64,000 nt of DNA from the NCBI RefSeq assembly GCF_963662255.1, contig NW_026912187.1:124001-188000 (forward strand), read 5' to 3'. Shown here in pieces: positions 27,217 through 42,031 of the stretch. How positions within the stretch are numbered: position 1 is the first letter of the stretch; each line of letters begins with the position of its first letter. This DNA comes from Cinclus cinclus. Lineage: Eukaryota; Chordata; Aves; Passeriformes; Cinclidae. The notes below the pieces were generated by a model, which saw nothing but the letters and a program-made list of their open reading frames with translations, was not told where the DNA came from and did not search any database. The position numbers were made by a program, and so were the translations under genes.

Positions 27217-27885
27217 TGGGAAATGCTAAGTGGGCCTGGCATTGCCAGTGGGAACGGCATACAAAGCGTGCAGCTCAGTAAGGGACTGTGCGACGGAGGC
27301 AGAGACCACCGTGGGGCTGGCATAGTAGTACTGGACCTGGGATGGGGACTGTAGGGCTGGAGGTGAAATCATTCTGGGGTTGGGATACGCATGGTGGGGT
27401 GGACTTGGAGGCTCTAGGGCAGGGGCTGAAGCGTTGCAGAGCTGGAGCCAAGACGGGGAGGGTGCCCTTGGAAGCTGCAGAAGATTCTGCTGGCAGAGAT
27501 GTGGCAAGCCGTGGCTGGAGCTGGAACAGAAGAGCTGGCAGTGAAATAAAGCTTGTGGGTTGACAAAGAGCTGAAATCACTGGGGCTGGGGAAAAGGGGA
27601 CTCCGAAATGGCTGAGGCTGAAATCACTGGGGCTGGCATAGGAGCTGCAAGTGGCGCAGACTATGCCGATGGGACACTGAGACTGTAGGGTTGGGGTGCC
27701 GAATTCACTGGAGGCCTGGGCTATTGAGGGTGGGGCTGGCTACTGCGTCTGAGCATGGGACGGGCCGTGTAGGGCTGAAAGGGGCCCTTTAGGACTGCTT
27801 GCGCCTGAAGTGCCCCCCCCCCCCCCCCCCGTGCCGGCATGTTGCCACTGGGTGTGAGGGCCACCGTAGGGCTGCAGCCGGAAGC

Positions 27886-27930
<45 letters not shown>

Positions 27931-28595
27931 TGGGAAATGCTAAGTGGGCCTGGCATTGCCAGTGGGAACGGCATACAAAGCGTGCAGCTCAGTAAGGGAC
28001 TGTGCGACGGAGGCAGAGACCACCGTGGGGCTGGCATAGTAGTACTGGACCTGGGATGGGGACTGTAGGGCTGGAGGTGAAATCATTCTGGGGTTGGGAT
28101 ACGCATGGTGGGGTGGACTTGGAGGCTCTAGGGCAGGGGCTGAAGCGTTGCAGAGCTGGAGCCAAGACGGGGAGGGTGCCCTTGGAAGCTGCAGAAGATT
28201 CTGCTGGCAGAGATGTGGCAAGCCGTGGCTGGAGCTGGAACAGAAGAGCTGGCAGTGAAATAAAGCTTGTGGGTTGACAAAGAGCTGAAATCACTGGGGC
28301 TGGGGAAAAGGGGACTCCGAAATGGCTGAGGCTGAAATCACTGGGGCTGGCATAGGAGCTGCAAGTGGCGCAGACTATGCCGATGGGACACTGAGACTGT
28401 AGGGTTGGGGTGCCGAATTCACTGGAGGCCTGGGCTATTGAGGGTGGGGCTGGCTACTGCGTCTGAGCATGGGACGGGCCGTGTAGGGCTGAAAGGGGCC
28501 CTTTAGGACTGCTTGCGCCTGAAGTGCCCCCCCCACCCCCGTGCCGGCATGTTGCCACTGGGTGTGAGGGCCACCGTAGGGCTGCAGCCGGAAGC

Positions 28596-28634
<39 letters not shown>

Positions 28635-30001
28635 TGGGAAATGCTAAGTGGGCCTGGCATTGCCAGTGGGAACGGCATACAAAGCGTGCAGCTCAGTAAG
28701 GGACTGTGCGACGGAGGCAGAGACCACCGTGGGGCTGGCATAGTAGTACTGGACCTGGGATGGGGACTGTAGGGCTGGAGGTGAAATCATTCTGGGGTTG
28801 GGATACGCATGGTGGGGTGGACTTGGAGGCTCTAGGGCAGGGGCTGAAGCGTTGCAGAGCTGGAGCCAAGACGGGGAGGGTGCCCTTGGAAGCTGCAGAA
28901 GATTCTGCTGGCAGAGATGTGGCAAGCCGTGGCTGGAGCTGGAACAGAAGAGCTGGCAGTGAAATAAAGCTTGTGGGTTGACAAAGAGCTGAAATCACTG
29001 GGGCTGGGGAAAAGGGGACTCCGAAATGGCTGAGGCTGAAATCACTGGGGCTGGCATAGGAGCTGCAAGTGGCGCAGACTATGCCGATGGGACACTGAGA
29101 CTGTAGGGTTGGGGTGCCGAATTCACTGGAGGCCTGGGCTATTGAGGGTGGGGCTGGCTACTGCGTCTGAGCATGGGACGGGCCGTGTAGGGCTGAAAGG
29201 GGCCCTTTAGGACTGCTTGCGCCTGAAGTGCCCCCCCCCCCCCCCGTGCCGGCATGTTGCCACTGGGTGTGAGGGCCACCGTAGGGCTGCAGCCGGAAGC
29301 CAGTGTGTGTGTGTGTGTGTGTGTGTGTGTCTGGGTAATGCTAAGTGGGCCTGGCATTGCCAGTGGGAACGGCATACAAAGCGTGCAGCTCAGTAAGGGA
29401 CTGTGCGACGGAGGCAGAGACCACCGTGGGGCTGGCATAGTAGTACTGGACCTGGGATGGGGACTGTAGGGCTGGAGGTGAAATCATTCTGGGGTTGGGA
29501 TACGCATGGTGGGGTGGACTTGGAGGCTCTAGGGCAGGGGCTGAAGCGTTGCAGAGCTGGAGCCAAGACGGGGAGGGTGCCCTTGGAAGCTGCAGAAGAT
29601 TCTGCTGGCAGAGATGTGGCAAGCCGTGGCTGGAGCTGGAACAGAAGAGCTGGCAGTGAAATAAAGCTTGTGGGTTGACAAAGAGCTGAAATCACTGGGG
29701 CTGGGGAAAAGGGGACTCCGAAATGGCTGAGGCTGAAATCACTGGGGCTGGCATAGGAGCTGCAAGTGGCGCAGACTATGCCGATGGGACACTGAGACTG
29801 TAGGGTTGGGGTGCCGAATTCACTGGAGGCCTGGGCTATTGAGGGTGGGGCTGGCTACTGCGTCTGAGCATGGGACGGGCCGTGTAGGGCTGAAAGGGGC
29901 CCTTTAGGACTGCTTGCGCCTGAAGTGCCCCCCCCCCCCCCCCCCCGTGCCGGCATGTTGCCACTGGGTGTGAGGGCCACCGTAGGGCTGCAGCCGGAAG
30001 C

Positions 30002-30042
<41 letters not shown>

Positions 30043-30709
30043 TGGGAAATGCTAAGTGGGCCTGGCATTGCCAGTGGGAACGGCATACAAAGCGTGCAGC
30101 TCAGTAAGGGACTGTGCGACGGAGGCAGAGACCACCGTGGGGCTGGCATAGTAGTACTGGACCTGGGATGGGGACTGTAGGGCTGGAGGTGAAATCATTC
30201 TGGGGTTGGGATACGCATGGTGGGGTGGACTTGGAGGCTCTAGGGCAGGGGCTGAAGCGTTGCAGAGCTGGAGCCAAGACGGGGAGGGTGCCCTTGGAAG
30301 CTGCAGAAGATTCTGCTGGCAGAGATGTGGCAAGCCGTGGCTGGAGCTGGAACAGAAGAGCTGGCAGTGAAATAAAGCTTGTGGGTTGACAAAGAGCTGA
30401 AATCACTGGGGCTGGGGAAAAGGGGACTCCGAAATGGCTGAGGCTGAAATCACTGGGGCTGGCATAGGAGCTGCAAGTGGCGCAGACTATGCCGATGGGA
30501 CACTGAGACTGTAGGGTTGGGGTGCCGAATTCACTGGAGGCCTGGGCTATTGAGGGTGGGGCTGGCTACTGCGTCTGAGCATGGGACGGGCCGTGTAGGG
30601 CTGAAAGGGGCCCTTTAGGACTGCTTGCGCCTGAAGTGCCCCCCCCCCCCCCCCGTGCCGGCATGTTGCCACTGGGTGTGAGGGCCACCGTAGGGCTGCA
30701 GCCGGAAGC

Positions 30710-30746
<37 letters not shown>

Positions 30747-31411
30747 TGGGAAATGCTAAGTGGGCCTGGCATTGCCAGTGGGAACGGCATACAAAGCGTG
30801 CAGCTCAGTAAGGGACTGTGCGACGGAGGCAGAGACCACCGTGGGGCTGGCATAGTAGTACTGGACCTGGGATGGGGACTGTAGGGCTGGAGGTGAAATC
30901 ATTCTGGGGTTGGGATACGCATGGTGGGGTGGACTTGGAGGCTCTAGGGCAGGGGCTGAAGCGTTGCAGAGCTGGAGCCAAGACGGGGAGGGTGCCCTTG
31001 GAAGCTGCAGAAGATTCTGCTGGCAGAGATGTGGCAAGCCGTGGCTGGAGCTGGAACAGAAGAGCTGGCAGTGAAATAAAGCTTGTGGGTTGACAAAGAG
31101 CTGAAATCACTGGGGCTGGGGAAAAGGGGACTCCGAAATGGCTGAGGCTGAAATCACTGGGGCTGGCATAGGAGCTGCAAGTGGCGCAGACTATGCCGAT
31201 GGGACACTGAGACTGTAGGGTTGGGGTGCCGAATTCACTGGAGGCCTGGGCTATTGAGGGTGGGGCTGGCTACTGCGTCTGAGCATGGGACGGGCCGTGT
31301 AGGGCTGAAAGGGGCCCTTTAGGACTGCTTGCGCCTGAAGTGCCCCCCCCACCCCCGTGCCGGCATGTTGCCACTGGGTGTGAGGGCCACCGTAGGGCTG
31401 CAGCCGGAAGC

Positions 31412-31450
<39 letters not shown>

Positions 31451-32815
31451 TGGGAAATGCTAAGTGGGCCTGGCATTGCCAGTGGGAACGGCATACAAAG
31501 CGTGCAGCTCAGTAAGGGACTGTGCGACGGAGGCAGAGACCACCGTGGGGCTGGCATAGTAGTACTGGACCTGGGATGGGGACTGTAGGGCTGGAGGTGA
31601 AATCATTCTGGGGTTGGGATACGCATGGTGGGGTGGACTTGGAGGCTCTAGGGCAGGGGCTGAAGCGTTGCAGAGCTGGAGCCAAGACGGGGAGGGTGCC
31701 CTTGGAAGCTGCAGAAGATTCTGCTGGCAGAGATGTGGCAAGCCGTGGCTGGAGCTGGAACAGAAGAGCTGGCAGTGAAATAAAGCTTGTGGGTTGACAA
31801 AGAGCTGAAATCACTGGGGCTGGGGAAAAGGGGACTCCGAAATGGCTGAGGCTGAAATCACTGGGGCTGGCATAGGAGCTGCAAGTGGCGCAGACTATGC
31901 CGATGGGACACTGAGACTGTAGGGTTGGGGTGCCGAATTCACTGGAGGCCTGGGCTATTGAGGGTGGGGCTGGCTACTGCGTCTGAGCATGGGACGGGCC
32001 GTGTAGGGCTGAAAGGGGCCCTTTAGGACTGCTTGCGCCTGAAGTGCCCCCCCCCCCCCCCCCCCCGTGCCGGCATGTTGCCACTGGGTGTGAGGGCCAC
32101 CGTAGGGCTGCAGCCGGAAGCCAGTGTGTGTGTGTGTGTGTGTGTGTGTCTGGGAAATGCTAAGTGGGCCTGGCATTGCCAGTGGGAACGGCATACAAAG
32201 CGTGCAGCTCAGTAAGGGACTGTGCGACGGAGGCAGAGACCACCGTGGGGCTGGCATAGTAGTACTGGACCTGGGATGGGGACTGTAGGGCTGGAGGTGA
32301 AATCATTCTGGGGTTGGGATACGCATGGTGGGGTGGACTTGGAGGCTCTAGGGCAGGGGCTGAAGCGTTGCAGAGCTGGAGCCAAGACGGGGAGGGTGCC
32401 CTTGGAAGCTGCAGAAGATTCTGCTGGCAGAGATGTGGCAAGCCGTGGCTGGAGCTGGAACAGAAGAGCTGGCAGTGAAATAAAGCTTGTGGGTTGACAA
32501 AGAGCTGAAATCACTGGGGCTGGGGAAAAGGGGACTCCGAAATGGCTGAGGCTGAAATCACTGGGGCTGGCATAGGAGCTGCAAGTGGCGCAGACTATGC
32601 CGATGGGACACTGAGACTGTAGGGTTGGGGTGCCGAATTCACTGGAGGCCTGGGCTATTGAGGGTGGGGCTGGCTACTGCGTCTGAGCATGGGACGGGCC
32701 GTGTAGGGCTGAAAGGGGCCCTTTAGGACTGCTTGCGCCTGAAGTGCCCCCCCCACCCCCGTGCCGGCATGTTGCCACTGGGTGTGAGGGCCACCGTAGG
32801 GCTGCAGCCGGAAGC

Positions 32816-32854
<39 letters not shown>

Positions 32855-33522
32855 TGGGAAATGCTAAGTGGGCCTGGCATTGCCAGTGGGAACGGCATAC
32901 AAAGCGTGCAGCTCAGTAAGGGACTGTGCGACGGAGGCAGAGACCACCGTGGGGCTGGCATAGTAGTACTGGACCTGGGATGGGGACTGTAGGGCTGGAG
33001 GTGAAATCATTCTGGGGTTGGGATACGCATGGTGGGGTGGACTTGGAGGCTCTAGGGCAGGGGCTGAAGCGTTGCAGAGCTGGAGCCAAGACGGGGAGGG
33101 TGCCCTTGGAAGCTGCAGAAGATTCTGCTGGCAGAGATGTGGCAAGCCGTGGCTGGAGCTGGAACAGAAGAGCTGGCAGTGAAATAAAGCTTGTGGGTTG
33201 ACAAAGAGCTGAAATCACTGGGGCTGGGGAAAAGGGGACTCCGAAATGGCTGAGGCTGAAATCACTGGGGCTGGCATAGGAGCTGCAAGTGGCGCAGACT
33301 ATGCCGATGGGACACTGAGACTGTAGGGTTGGGGTGCCGAATTCACTGGAGGCCTGGGCTATTGAGGGTGGGGCTGGCTACTGCGTCTGAGCATGGGACG
33401 GGCCGTGTAGGGCTGAAAGGGGCCCTTTAGGACTGCTTGCGCCTGAAGTGCCCCCCCCCCCCCCCCCGTGCCGGCATGTTGCCACTGGGTGTGAGGGCCA
33501 CCGTAGGGCTGCAGCCGGAAGC

Positions 33523-33565
<43 letters not shown>

Positions 33566-34230
33566 TGGGAAATGCTAAGTGGGCCTGGCATTGCCAGTGG
33601 GAACGGCATACAAAGCGTGCAGCTCAGTAAGGGACTGTGCGACGGAGGCAGAGACCACCGTGGGGCTGGCATAGTAGTACTGGACCTGGGATGGGGACTG
33701 TAGGGCTGGAGGTGAAATCATTCTGGGGTTGGGATACGCATGGTGGGGTGGACTTGGAGGCTCTAGGGCAGGGGCTGAAGCGTTGCAGAGCTGGAGCCAA
33801 GACGGGGAGGGTGCCCTTGGAAGCTGCAGAAGATTCTGCTGGCAGAGATGTGGCAAGCCGTGGCTGGAGCTGGAACAGAAGAGCTGGCAGTGAAATAAAG
33901 CTTGTGGGTTGACAAAGAGCTGAAATCACTGGGGCTGGGGAAAAGGGGACTCCGAAATGGCTGAGGCTGAAATCACTGGGGCTGGCATAGGAGCTGCAAG
34001 TGGCGCAGACTATGCCGATGGGACACTGAGACTGTAGGGTTGGGGTGCCGAATTCACTGGAGGCCTGGGCTATTGAGGGTGGGGCTGGCTACTGCGTCTG
34101 AGCATGGGACGGGCCGTGTAGGGCTGAAAGGGGCCCTTTAGGACTGCTTGCGCCTGAAGTGCCCCCCCCACCCCCGTGCCGGCATGTTGCCACTGGGTGT
34201 GAGGGCCACCGTAGGGCTGCAGCCGGAAGC

Positions 34231-34269
<39 letters not shown>

Positions 34270-35641
34270 TGGGAAATGCTAAGTGGGCCTGGCATTGCCA
34301 GTGGGAACGGCATACAAAGCGTGCAGCTCAGTAAGGGACTGTGCGACGGAGGCAGAGACCACCGTGGGGCTGGCATAGTAGTACTGGACCTGGGATGGGG
34401 ACTGTAGGGCTGGAGGTGAAATCATTCTGGGGTTGGGATACGCATGGTGGGGTGGACTTGGAGGCTCTAGGGCAGGGGCTGAAGCGTTGCAGAGCTGGAG
34501 CCAAGACGGGGAGGGTGCCCTTGGAAGCTGCAGAAGATTCTGCTGGCAGAGATGTGGCAAGCCGTGGCTGGAGCTGGAACAGAAGAGCTGGCAGTGAAAT
34601 AAAGCTTGTGGGTTGACAAAGAGCTGAAATCACTGGGGCTGGGGAAAAGGGGACTCCGAAATGGCTGAGGCTGAAATCACTGGGGCTGGCATAGGAGCTG
34701 CAAGTGGCGCAGACTATGCCGATGGGACACTGAGACTGTAGGGTTGGGGTGCCGAATTCACTGGAGGCCTGGGCTATTGAGGGTGGGGCTGGCTACTGCG
34801 TCTGAGCATGGGACGGGCCGTGTAGGGCTGAAAGGGGCCCTTTAGGACTGCTTGCGCCTGAAGTGCCCCCCCCCCCCCCCCCCGTGCCGGCATGTTGCCA
34901 CTGGGTGTGAGGGCCACCGTAGGGCTGCAGCCGGAAGCCAGTGTGTGTGTGTGTGTGTGTGTGTGTGTCTGGGAAATGCTAAGTGGGCCTGGCATTGCCA
35001 GTGGGAACGGCATACAAAGCGTGCAGCTCAGTAAGGGACTGTGCGACGGAGGCAGAGACCACCGTGGGGCTGGCATAGTAGTACTGGACCTGGGATGGGG
35101 ACTGTAGGGCTGGAGGTGAAATCATTCTGGGGTTGGGATACGCATGGTGGGGTGGACTTGGAGGCTCTAGGGCAGGGGCTGAAGCGTTGCAGAGCTGGAG
35201 CCAAGACGGGGAGGGTGCCCTTGGAAGCTGCAGAAGATTCTGCTGGCAGAGATGTGGCAAGCCGTGGCTGGAGCTGGAACAGAAGAGCTGGCAGTGAAAT
35301 AAAGCTTGTGGGTTGACAAAGAGCTGAAATCACTGGGGCTGGGGAAAAGGGGACTCCGAAATGGCTGAGGCTGAAATCACTGGGGCTGGCATAGGAGCTG
35401 CAAGTGGCGCAGACTATGCCGATGGGACACTGAGACTGTAGGGTTGGGGTGCCGAATTCACTGGAGGCCTGGGCTATTGAGGGTGGGGCTGGCTACTGCG
35501 TCTGAGCATGGGACGGGCCGTGTAGGGCTGAAAGGGGCCCTTTAGGACTGCTTGCGCCTGAAGTGCCCCCCCCCCCCCCCCCCCCCGTGCCGGCATGTTG
35601 CCACTGGGTGTGAGGGCCACCGTAGGGCTGCAGCCGGAAGC

Positions 35642-35680
<39 letters not shown>

Positions 35681-37052
35681 TGGGTAATGCTAAGTGGGCC
35701 TGGCATTGCCAGTGGGAACGGCATACAAAGCGTGCAGCTCAGTAAGGGACTGTGCGACGGAGGCAGAGACCACCGTGGGGCTGGCATAGTAGTACTGGAC
35801 CTGGGATGGGGACTGTAGGGCTGGAGGTGAAATCATTCTGGGGTTGGGATACGCATGGTGGGGTGGACTTGGAGGCTCTAGGGCAGGGGCTGAAGCGTTG
35901 CAGAGCTGGAGCCAAGACGGGGAGGGTGCCCTTGGAAGCTGCAGAAGATTCTGCTGGCAGAGATGTGGCAAGCCGTGGCTGGAGCTGGAACAGAAGAGCT
36001 GGCAGTGAAATAAAGCTTGTGGGTTGACAAAGAGCTGAAATCACTGGGGCTGGGGAAAAGGGGACTCCGAAATGGCTGAGGCTGAAATCACTGGGGCTGG
36101 CATAGGAGCTGCAAGTGGCGCAGACTATGCCGATGGGACACTGAGACTGTAGGGTTGGGGTGCCGAATTCACTGGAGGCCTGGGCTATTGAGGGTGGGGC
36201 TGGCTACTGCGTCTGAGCATGGGACGGGCCGTGTAGGGCTGAAAGGGGCCCTTTAGGACTGCTTGCGCCTGAAGTGCCCCCCCCCCCCCCCCCCGTGCCG
36301 GCATGTTGCCACTGGGTGTGAGGGCCACCGTAGGGCTGCAGCCGGAAGCCAGTGTGTGTGTGTGTGTGTGTGTGTGTGTCTGGGAAATGCTAAGTGGGCC
36401 TGGCATTGCCAGTGGGAACGGCATACAAAGCGTGCAGCTCAGTAAGGGACTGTGCGACGGAGGCAGAGACCACCGTGGGGCTGGCATAGTAGTACTGGAC
36501 CTGGGATGGGGACTGTAGGGCTGGAGGTGAAATCATTCTGGGGTTGGGATACGCATGGTGGGGTGGACTTGGAGGCTCTAGGGCAGGGGCTGAAGCGTTG
36601 CAGAGCTGGAGCCAAGACGGGGAGGGTGCCCTTGGAAGCTGCAGAAGATTCTGCTGGCAGAGATGTGGCAAGCCGTGGCTGGAGCTGGAACAGAAGAGCT
36701 GGCAGTGAAATAAAGCTTGTGGGTTGACAAAGAGCTGAAATCACTGGGGCTGGGGAAAAGGGGACTCCGAAATGGCTGAGGCTGAAATCACTGGGGCTGG
36801 CATAGGAGCTGCAAGTGGCGCAGACTATGCCGATGGGACACTGAGACTGTAGGGTTGGGGTGCCGAATTCACTGGAGGCCTGGGCTATTGAGGGTGGGGC
36901 TGGCTACTGCGTCTGAGCATGGGACGGGCCGTGTAGGGCTGAAAGGGGCCCTTTAGGACTGCTTGCGCCTGAAGTGCCCCCCCCCCCCCCCCCCCCCGTG
37001 CCGGCATGTTGCCACTGGGTGTGAGGGCCACCGTAGGGCTGCAGCCGGAAGC

Positions 37053-37091
<39 letters not shown>

Positions 37092-37761
37092 TGGGTAATG
37101 CTAAGTGGGCCTGGCATTGCCAGTGGGAACGGCATACAAAGCGTGCAGCTCAGTAAGGGACTGTGCGACGGAGGCAGAGACCACCGTGGGGCTGGCATAG
37201 TAGTACTGGACCTGGGATGGGGACTGTAGGGCTGGAGGTGAAATCATTCTGGGGTTGGGATACGCATGGTGGGGTGGACTTGGAGGCTCTAGGGCAGGGG
37301 CTGAAGCGTTGCAGAGCTGGAGCCAAGACGGGGAGGGTGCCCTTGGAAGCTGCAGAAGATTCTGCTGGCAGAGATGTGGCAAGCCGTGGCTGGAGCTGGA
37401 ACAGAAGAGCTGGCAGTGAAATAAAGCTTGTGGGTTGACAAAGAGCTGAAATCACTGGGGCTGGGGAAAAGGGGACTCCGAAATGGCTGAGGCTGAAATC
37501 ACTGGGGCTGGCATAGGAGCTGCAAGTGGCGCAGACTATGCCGATGGGACACTGAGACTGTAGGGTTGGGGTGCCGAATTCACTGGAGGCCTGGGCTATT
37601 GAGGGTGGGGCTGGCTACTGCGTCTGAGCATGGGACGGGCCGTGTAGGGCTGAAAGGGGCCCTTTAGGACTGCTTGCGCCTGAAGTGCCCCCCCCCCCCC
37701 CCCCCCGTGCCGGCATGTTGCCACTGGGTGTGAGGGCCACCGTAGGGCTGCAGCCGGAAGC

Positions 37762-37800
<39 letters not shown>

Positions 37801-38465
37801 TGGGTAATGCTAAGTGGGCCTGGCATTGCCAGTGGGAACGGCATACAAAGCGTGCAGCTCAGTAAGGGACTGTGCGACGGAGGCAGAGACCACCGTGGGG
37901 CTGGCATAGTAGTACTGGACCTGGGATGGGGACTGTAGGGCTGGAGGTGAAATCATTCTGGGGTTGGGATACGCATGGTGGGGTGGACTTGGAGGCTCTA
38001 GGGCAGGGGCTGAAGCGTTGCAGAGCTGGAGCCAAGACGGGGAGGGTGCCCTTGGAAGCTGCAGAAGATTCTGCTGGCAGAGATGTGGCAAGCCGTGGCT
38101 GGAGCTGGAACAGAAGAGCTGGCAGTGAAATAAAGCTTGTGGGTTGACAAAGAGCTGAAATCACTGGGGCTGGGGAAAAGGGGACTCCAAAATGGCTGAG
38201 GCTGAAATCACTGGGGCTGGCATAGGAGCTGCAAGTGGCGCAGACTATGCCGATGGGACACTGAGACTGTAGGGTTGGGGTGCCGAATTCACTGGAGGCC
38301 TGGGCTATTGAGGGTGGGGCTGGCTACTGCGTCTGAGCATGGGACGGGCCGTGTAGGGCTGAAAGGGGCCCTTTAGGACTGCTTGCGCCTGAAGTGCCCC
38401 CCCCACCCCCGTGCCGGCATGTTGCCACTGGGTGTGAGGGCCACCGTAGGGCTGCAGCCGGAAGC

Positions 38466-38504
<39 letters not shown>

Positions 38505-39100
38505 TGGGAAATGCTAAGTGGGCCTGGCATTGCCAGTGGGAACGGCATACAAAGCGTGCAGCTCAGTAAGGGACTGTGCGACGGAGGCAGAGACCACCGT
38601 GGGGCTGGCATAGTAGTACTGGACCTGGGATGGGGACTGTAGGGCTGGAGGTGAAATCATTCTGGGGTTGGGATACGCATGGTGGGGTGGACTTGGAGGC
38701 TCTAGGGCAGGGGCTGAAGCGTTGCAGAGCTGGAGCCAAGACGGGGAGGGTGCCCTTGGAAGCTGCAGAAGATTCTGCTGGCAGAGATGTGGCAAGCCGT
38801 GGCTGGAGCTGGAACAGAAGAGCTGGCAGTGAAATAAAGCTTGTGGGTTGACAAAGAGCTGAAATCACTGGGGCTGGGGAAAAGGGGACTCCGAAATGGC
38901 TGAGGCTGAAATCACTGGGGCTGGCATAGGAGCTGCAAGTGGCGCAGACTATGCCGATGGGACACTGAGACTGTAGGGTTGGGGTGCCGAATTCACTGGA
39001 GGCCTGGGCTATTGAGGGTGGGGCTGGCTACTGCGTCTGAGCATGGGACGGGCCGTGTAGGGCTGAAAGGGGCCCTTTAGGACTGCTTGCGCCTGAAGTG

Positions 39101-39119
39101 CCCCCCCCCCCGCCCCCCC
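39101..39119 (+). repeat. Poly-C tract interrupted by G (private variant)
   Basis: C11-G-C7 replaces the usual C run or C8-A-C5. It was seen in this unit only, so it is a marker for tracking this copy. Confidence 0.9.
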
Positions 39120-39174
39120 GTGCCGGCATGTTGCCACTGGGTGTGAGGGCCACCGTAGGGCTGCAGCCGGAAGC

Positions 39175-39219
<45 letters not shown>

Positions 39220-39887
39220 TGGGAAATGCTAAGTGGGCCTGGCATTGCCAGTGGGAACGGCATACAAAGCGTGCAGCTCAGTAAGGGACTGTGCGACGGA
39301 GGCAGAGACCACCGTGGGGCTGGCATAGTAGTACTGGACCTGGGATGGGGACTGTAGGGCTGGAGGTGAAATCATTCTGGGGTTGGGATACGCATGGTGG
39401 GGTGGACTTGGAGGCTCTAGGGCAGGGGCTGAAGCGTTGCAGAGCTGGAGCCAAGACGGGGAGGGTGCCCTTGGAAGCTGCAGAAGATTCTGCTGGCAGA
39501 GATGTGGCAAGCCGTGGCTGGAGCTGGAACAGAAGAGCTGGCAGTGAAATAAAGCTTGTGGGTTGACAAAGAGCTGAAATCACTGGGGCTGGGGAAAAGG
39601 GGACTCCGAAATGGCTGAGGCTGAAATCACTGGGGCTGGCATAGGAGCTGCAAGTGGCGCAGACTATGCCGATGGGACACTGAGACTGTAGGGTTGGGGT
39701 GCCGAATTCACTGGAGGCCTGGGCTATTGAGGGTGGGGCTGGCTACTGCGTCTGAGCATGGGACGGGCCGTGTAGGGCTGAAAGGGGCCCTTTAGGACTG
39801 CTTGCGCCTGAAGTGCCCCCCCCCCCCCCCCCGTGCCGGCATGTTGCCACTGGGTGTGAGGGCCACCGTAGGGCTGCAGCCGGAAGC

Positions 39888-39928
<41 letters not shown>

Positions 39929-40230
39929 TGGGTAATGCTAAGTGGGCCTGGCATTGCCAGTGGGAACGGCATACAAAGCGTGCAGCTCAGTAAGGGACTG
40001 TGCGACGGAGGCAGAGACCACCGTGGGGCTGGCATAGTAGTACTGGACCTGGGATGGGGACTGTAGGGCTGGAGGTGAAATCATTCTGGGGTTGGGATAC
40101 GCATGGTGGGGTGGACTTGGAGGCTCTAGGGCAGGGGCTGAAGCGTTGCAGAGCTGGAGCCAAGACGGGGAGGGTGCCCTTGGAAGCTGCAGAAGATTCT
40201 GCTGGCAGAGATGTGGCAAGCCGTGGCTGG

Positions 40231-40593
40231 AGCTGGAACAGAAGAGCTGGCAGTGAAATAAAGCTTGTGGGTTGACAAAGAGCTGAAATCACTGGGGCTG
40301 GGGAAAAGGGGACTCCGAAATGGCTGAGGCTGAAATCACTGGGGCTGGCATAGGAGCTGCAAGTGGCGCAGACTATGCCGATGGGACACTGAGACTGTAG
40401 GGTTGGGGTGCCGAATTCACTGGAGGCCTGGGCTATTGAGGGTGGGGCTGGCTACTGCGTCTGAGCATGGGACGGGCCGTGTAGGGCTGAAAGGGGCCCT
40501 TTAGGACTGCTTGCGCCTGAAGTGCCCCCCCCACCCCCGTGCCGGCATGTTGCCACTGGGTGTGAGGGCCACCGTAGGGCTGCAGCCGGAAGC

Positions 40594-40634
<41 letters not shown>

Positions 40635-41994
40635 TGGGAAATGCTAAGTGGGCCTGGCATTGCCAGTGGGAACGGCATACAAAGCGTGCAGCTCAGTAAG
40701 GGACTGTGCGACGGAGGCAGAGACCACCGTGGGGCTGGCATAGTAGTACTGGACCTGGGATGGGGACTGTAGGGCTGGAGGTGAAATCATTCTGGGGTTG
40801 GGATACGCATGGTGGGGTGGACTTGGAGGCTCTAGGGCAGGGGCTGAAGCGTTGCAGAGCTGGAGCCAAGACGGGGAGGGTGCCCTTGGAAGCTGCAGAA
40901 GATTCTGCTGGCAGAGATGTGGCAAGCCGTGGCTGGAGCTGGAACAGAAGAGCTGGCAGTGAAATAAAGCTTGTGGGTTGACAAAGAGCTGAAATCACTG
41001 GGGCTGGGGAAAAGGGGACTCCGAAATGGCTGAGGCTGAAATCACTGGGGCTGGCATAGGAGCTGCAAGTGGCGCAGACTATGCCGATGGGACACTGAGA
41101 CTGTAGGGTTGGGGTGCCGAATTCACTGGAGGCCTGGGCTATTGAGGGTGGGGCTGGCTACTGCGTCTGAGCATGGGACGGGCCGTGTAGGGCTGAAAGG
41201 GGCCCTTTAGGACTGCTTGCGCCTGAAGTGCCCCCCCCCCCCCCCGTGCCGGCATGTTGCCACTGGGTGTGAGGGCCACCGTAGGGCTGCAGCCGGAAGC
41301 CAGTGTGTGTGTGTGTGTGTGTGTGTGTCTGGGAAATGCTAAGTGGGCCTGGCATTGCCAGTGGGAACGGCATACAAAGCGTGCAGCTCAGTAAGGGACT
41401 GTGCGACGGAGGCAGAGACCACCGTGGGGCTGGCATAGTAGTACTGGACCTGGGATGGGGACTGTAGGGCTGGAGGTGAAATCATTCTGGGGTTGGGATA
41501 CGCATGGTGGGGTGGACTTGGAGGCTCTAGGGCAGGGGCTGAAGCGTTGCAGAGCTGGAGCCAAGACGGGGAGGGTGCCCTTGGAAGCTGCAGAAGATTC
41601 TGCTGGCAGAGATGTGGCAAGCCGTGGCTGGAGCTGGAACAGAAGAGCTGGCAGTGAAATAAAGCTTGTGGGTTGACAAAGAGCTGAAATCACTGGGGCT
41701 GGGGAAAAGGGGACTCCGAAATGGCTGAGGCTGAAATCACTGGGGCTGGCATAGGAGCTGCAAGTGGCGCAGACTATGCCGATGGGACACTGAGACTGTA
41801 GGGTTGGGGTGCCGAATTCACTGGAGGCCTGGGCTATTGAGGGTGGGGCTGGCTACTGCGTCTGAGCATGGGACGGGCCGTGTAGGGCTGAAAGGGGCCC
41901 TTTAGGACTGCTTGCGCCTGAAGTGCCCCCCCCACCCCCGTGCCGGCATGTTGCCACTGGGTGTGAGGGCCACCGTAGGGCTGCAGCCGGAAGC

Positions 41995-42031
<37 letters not shown>
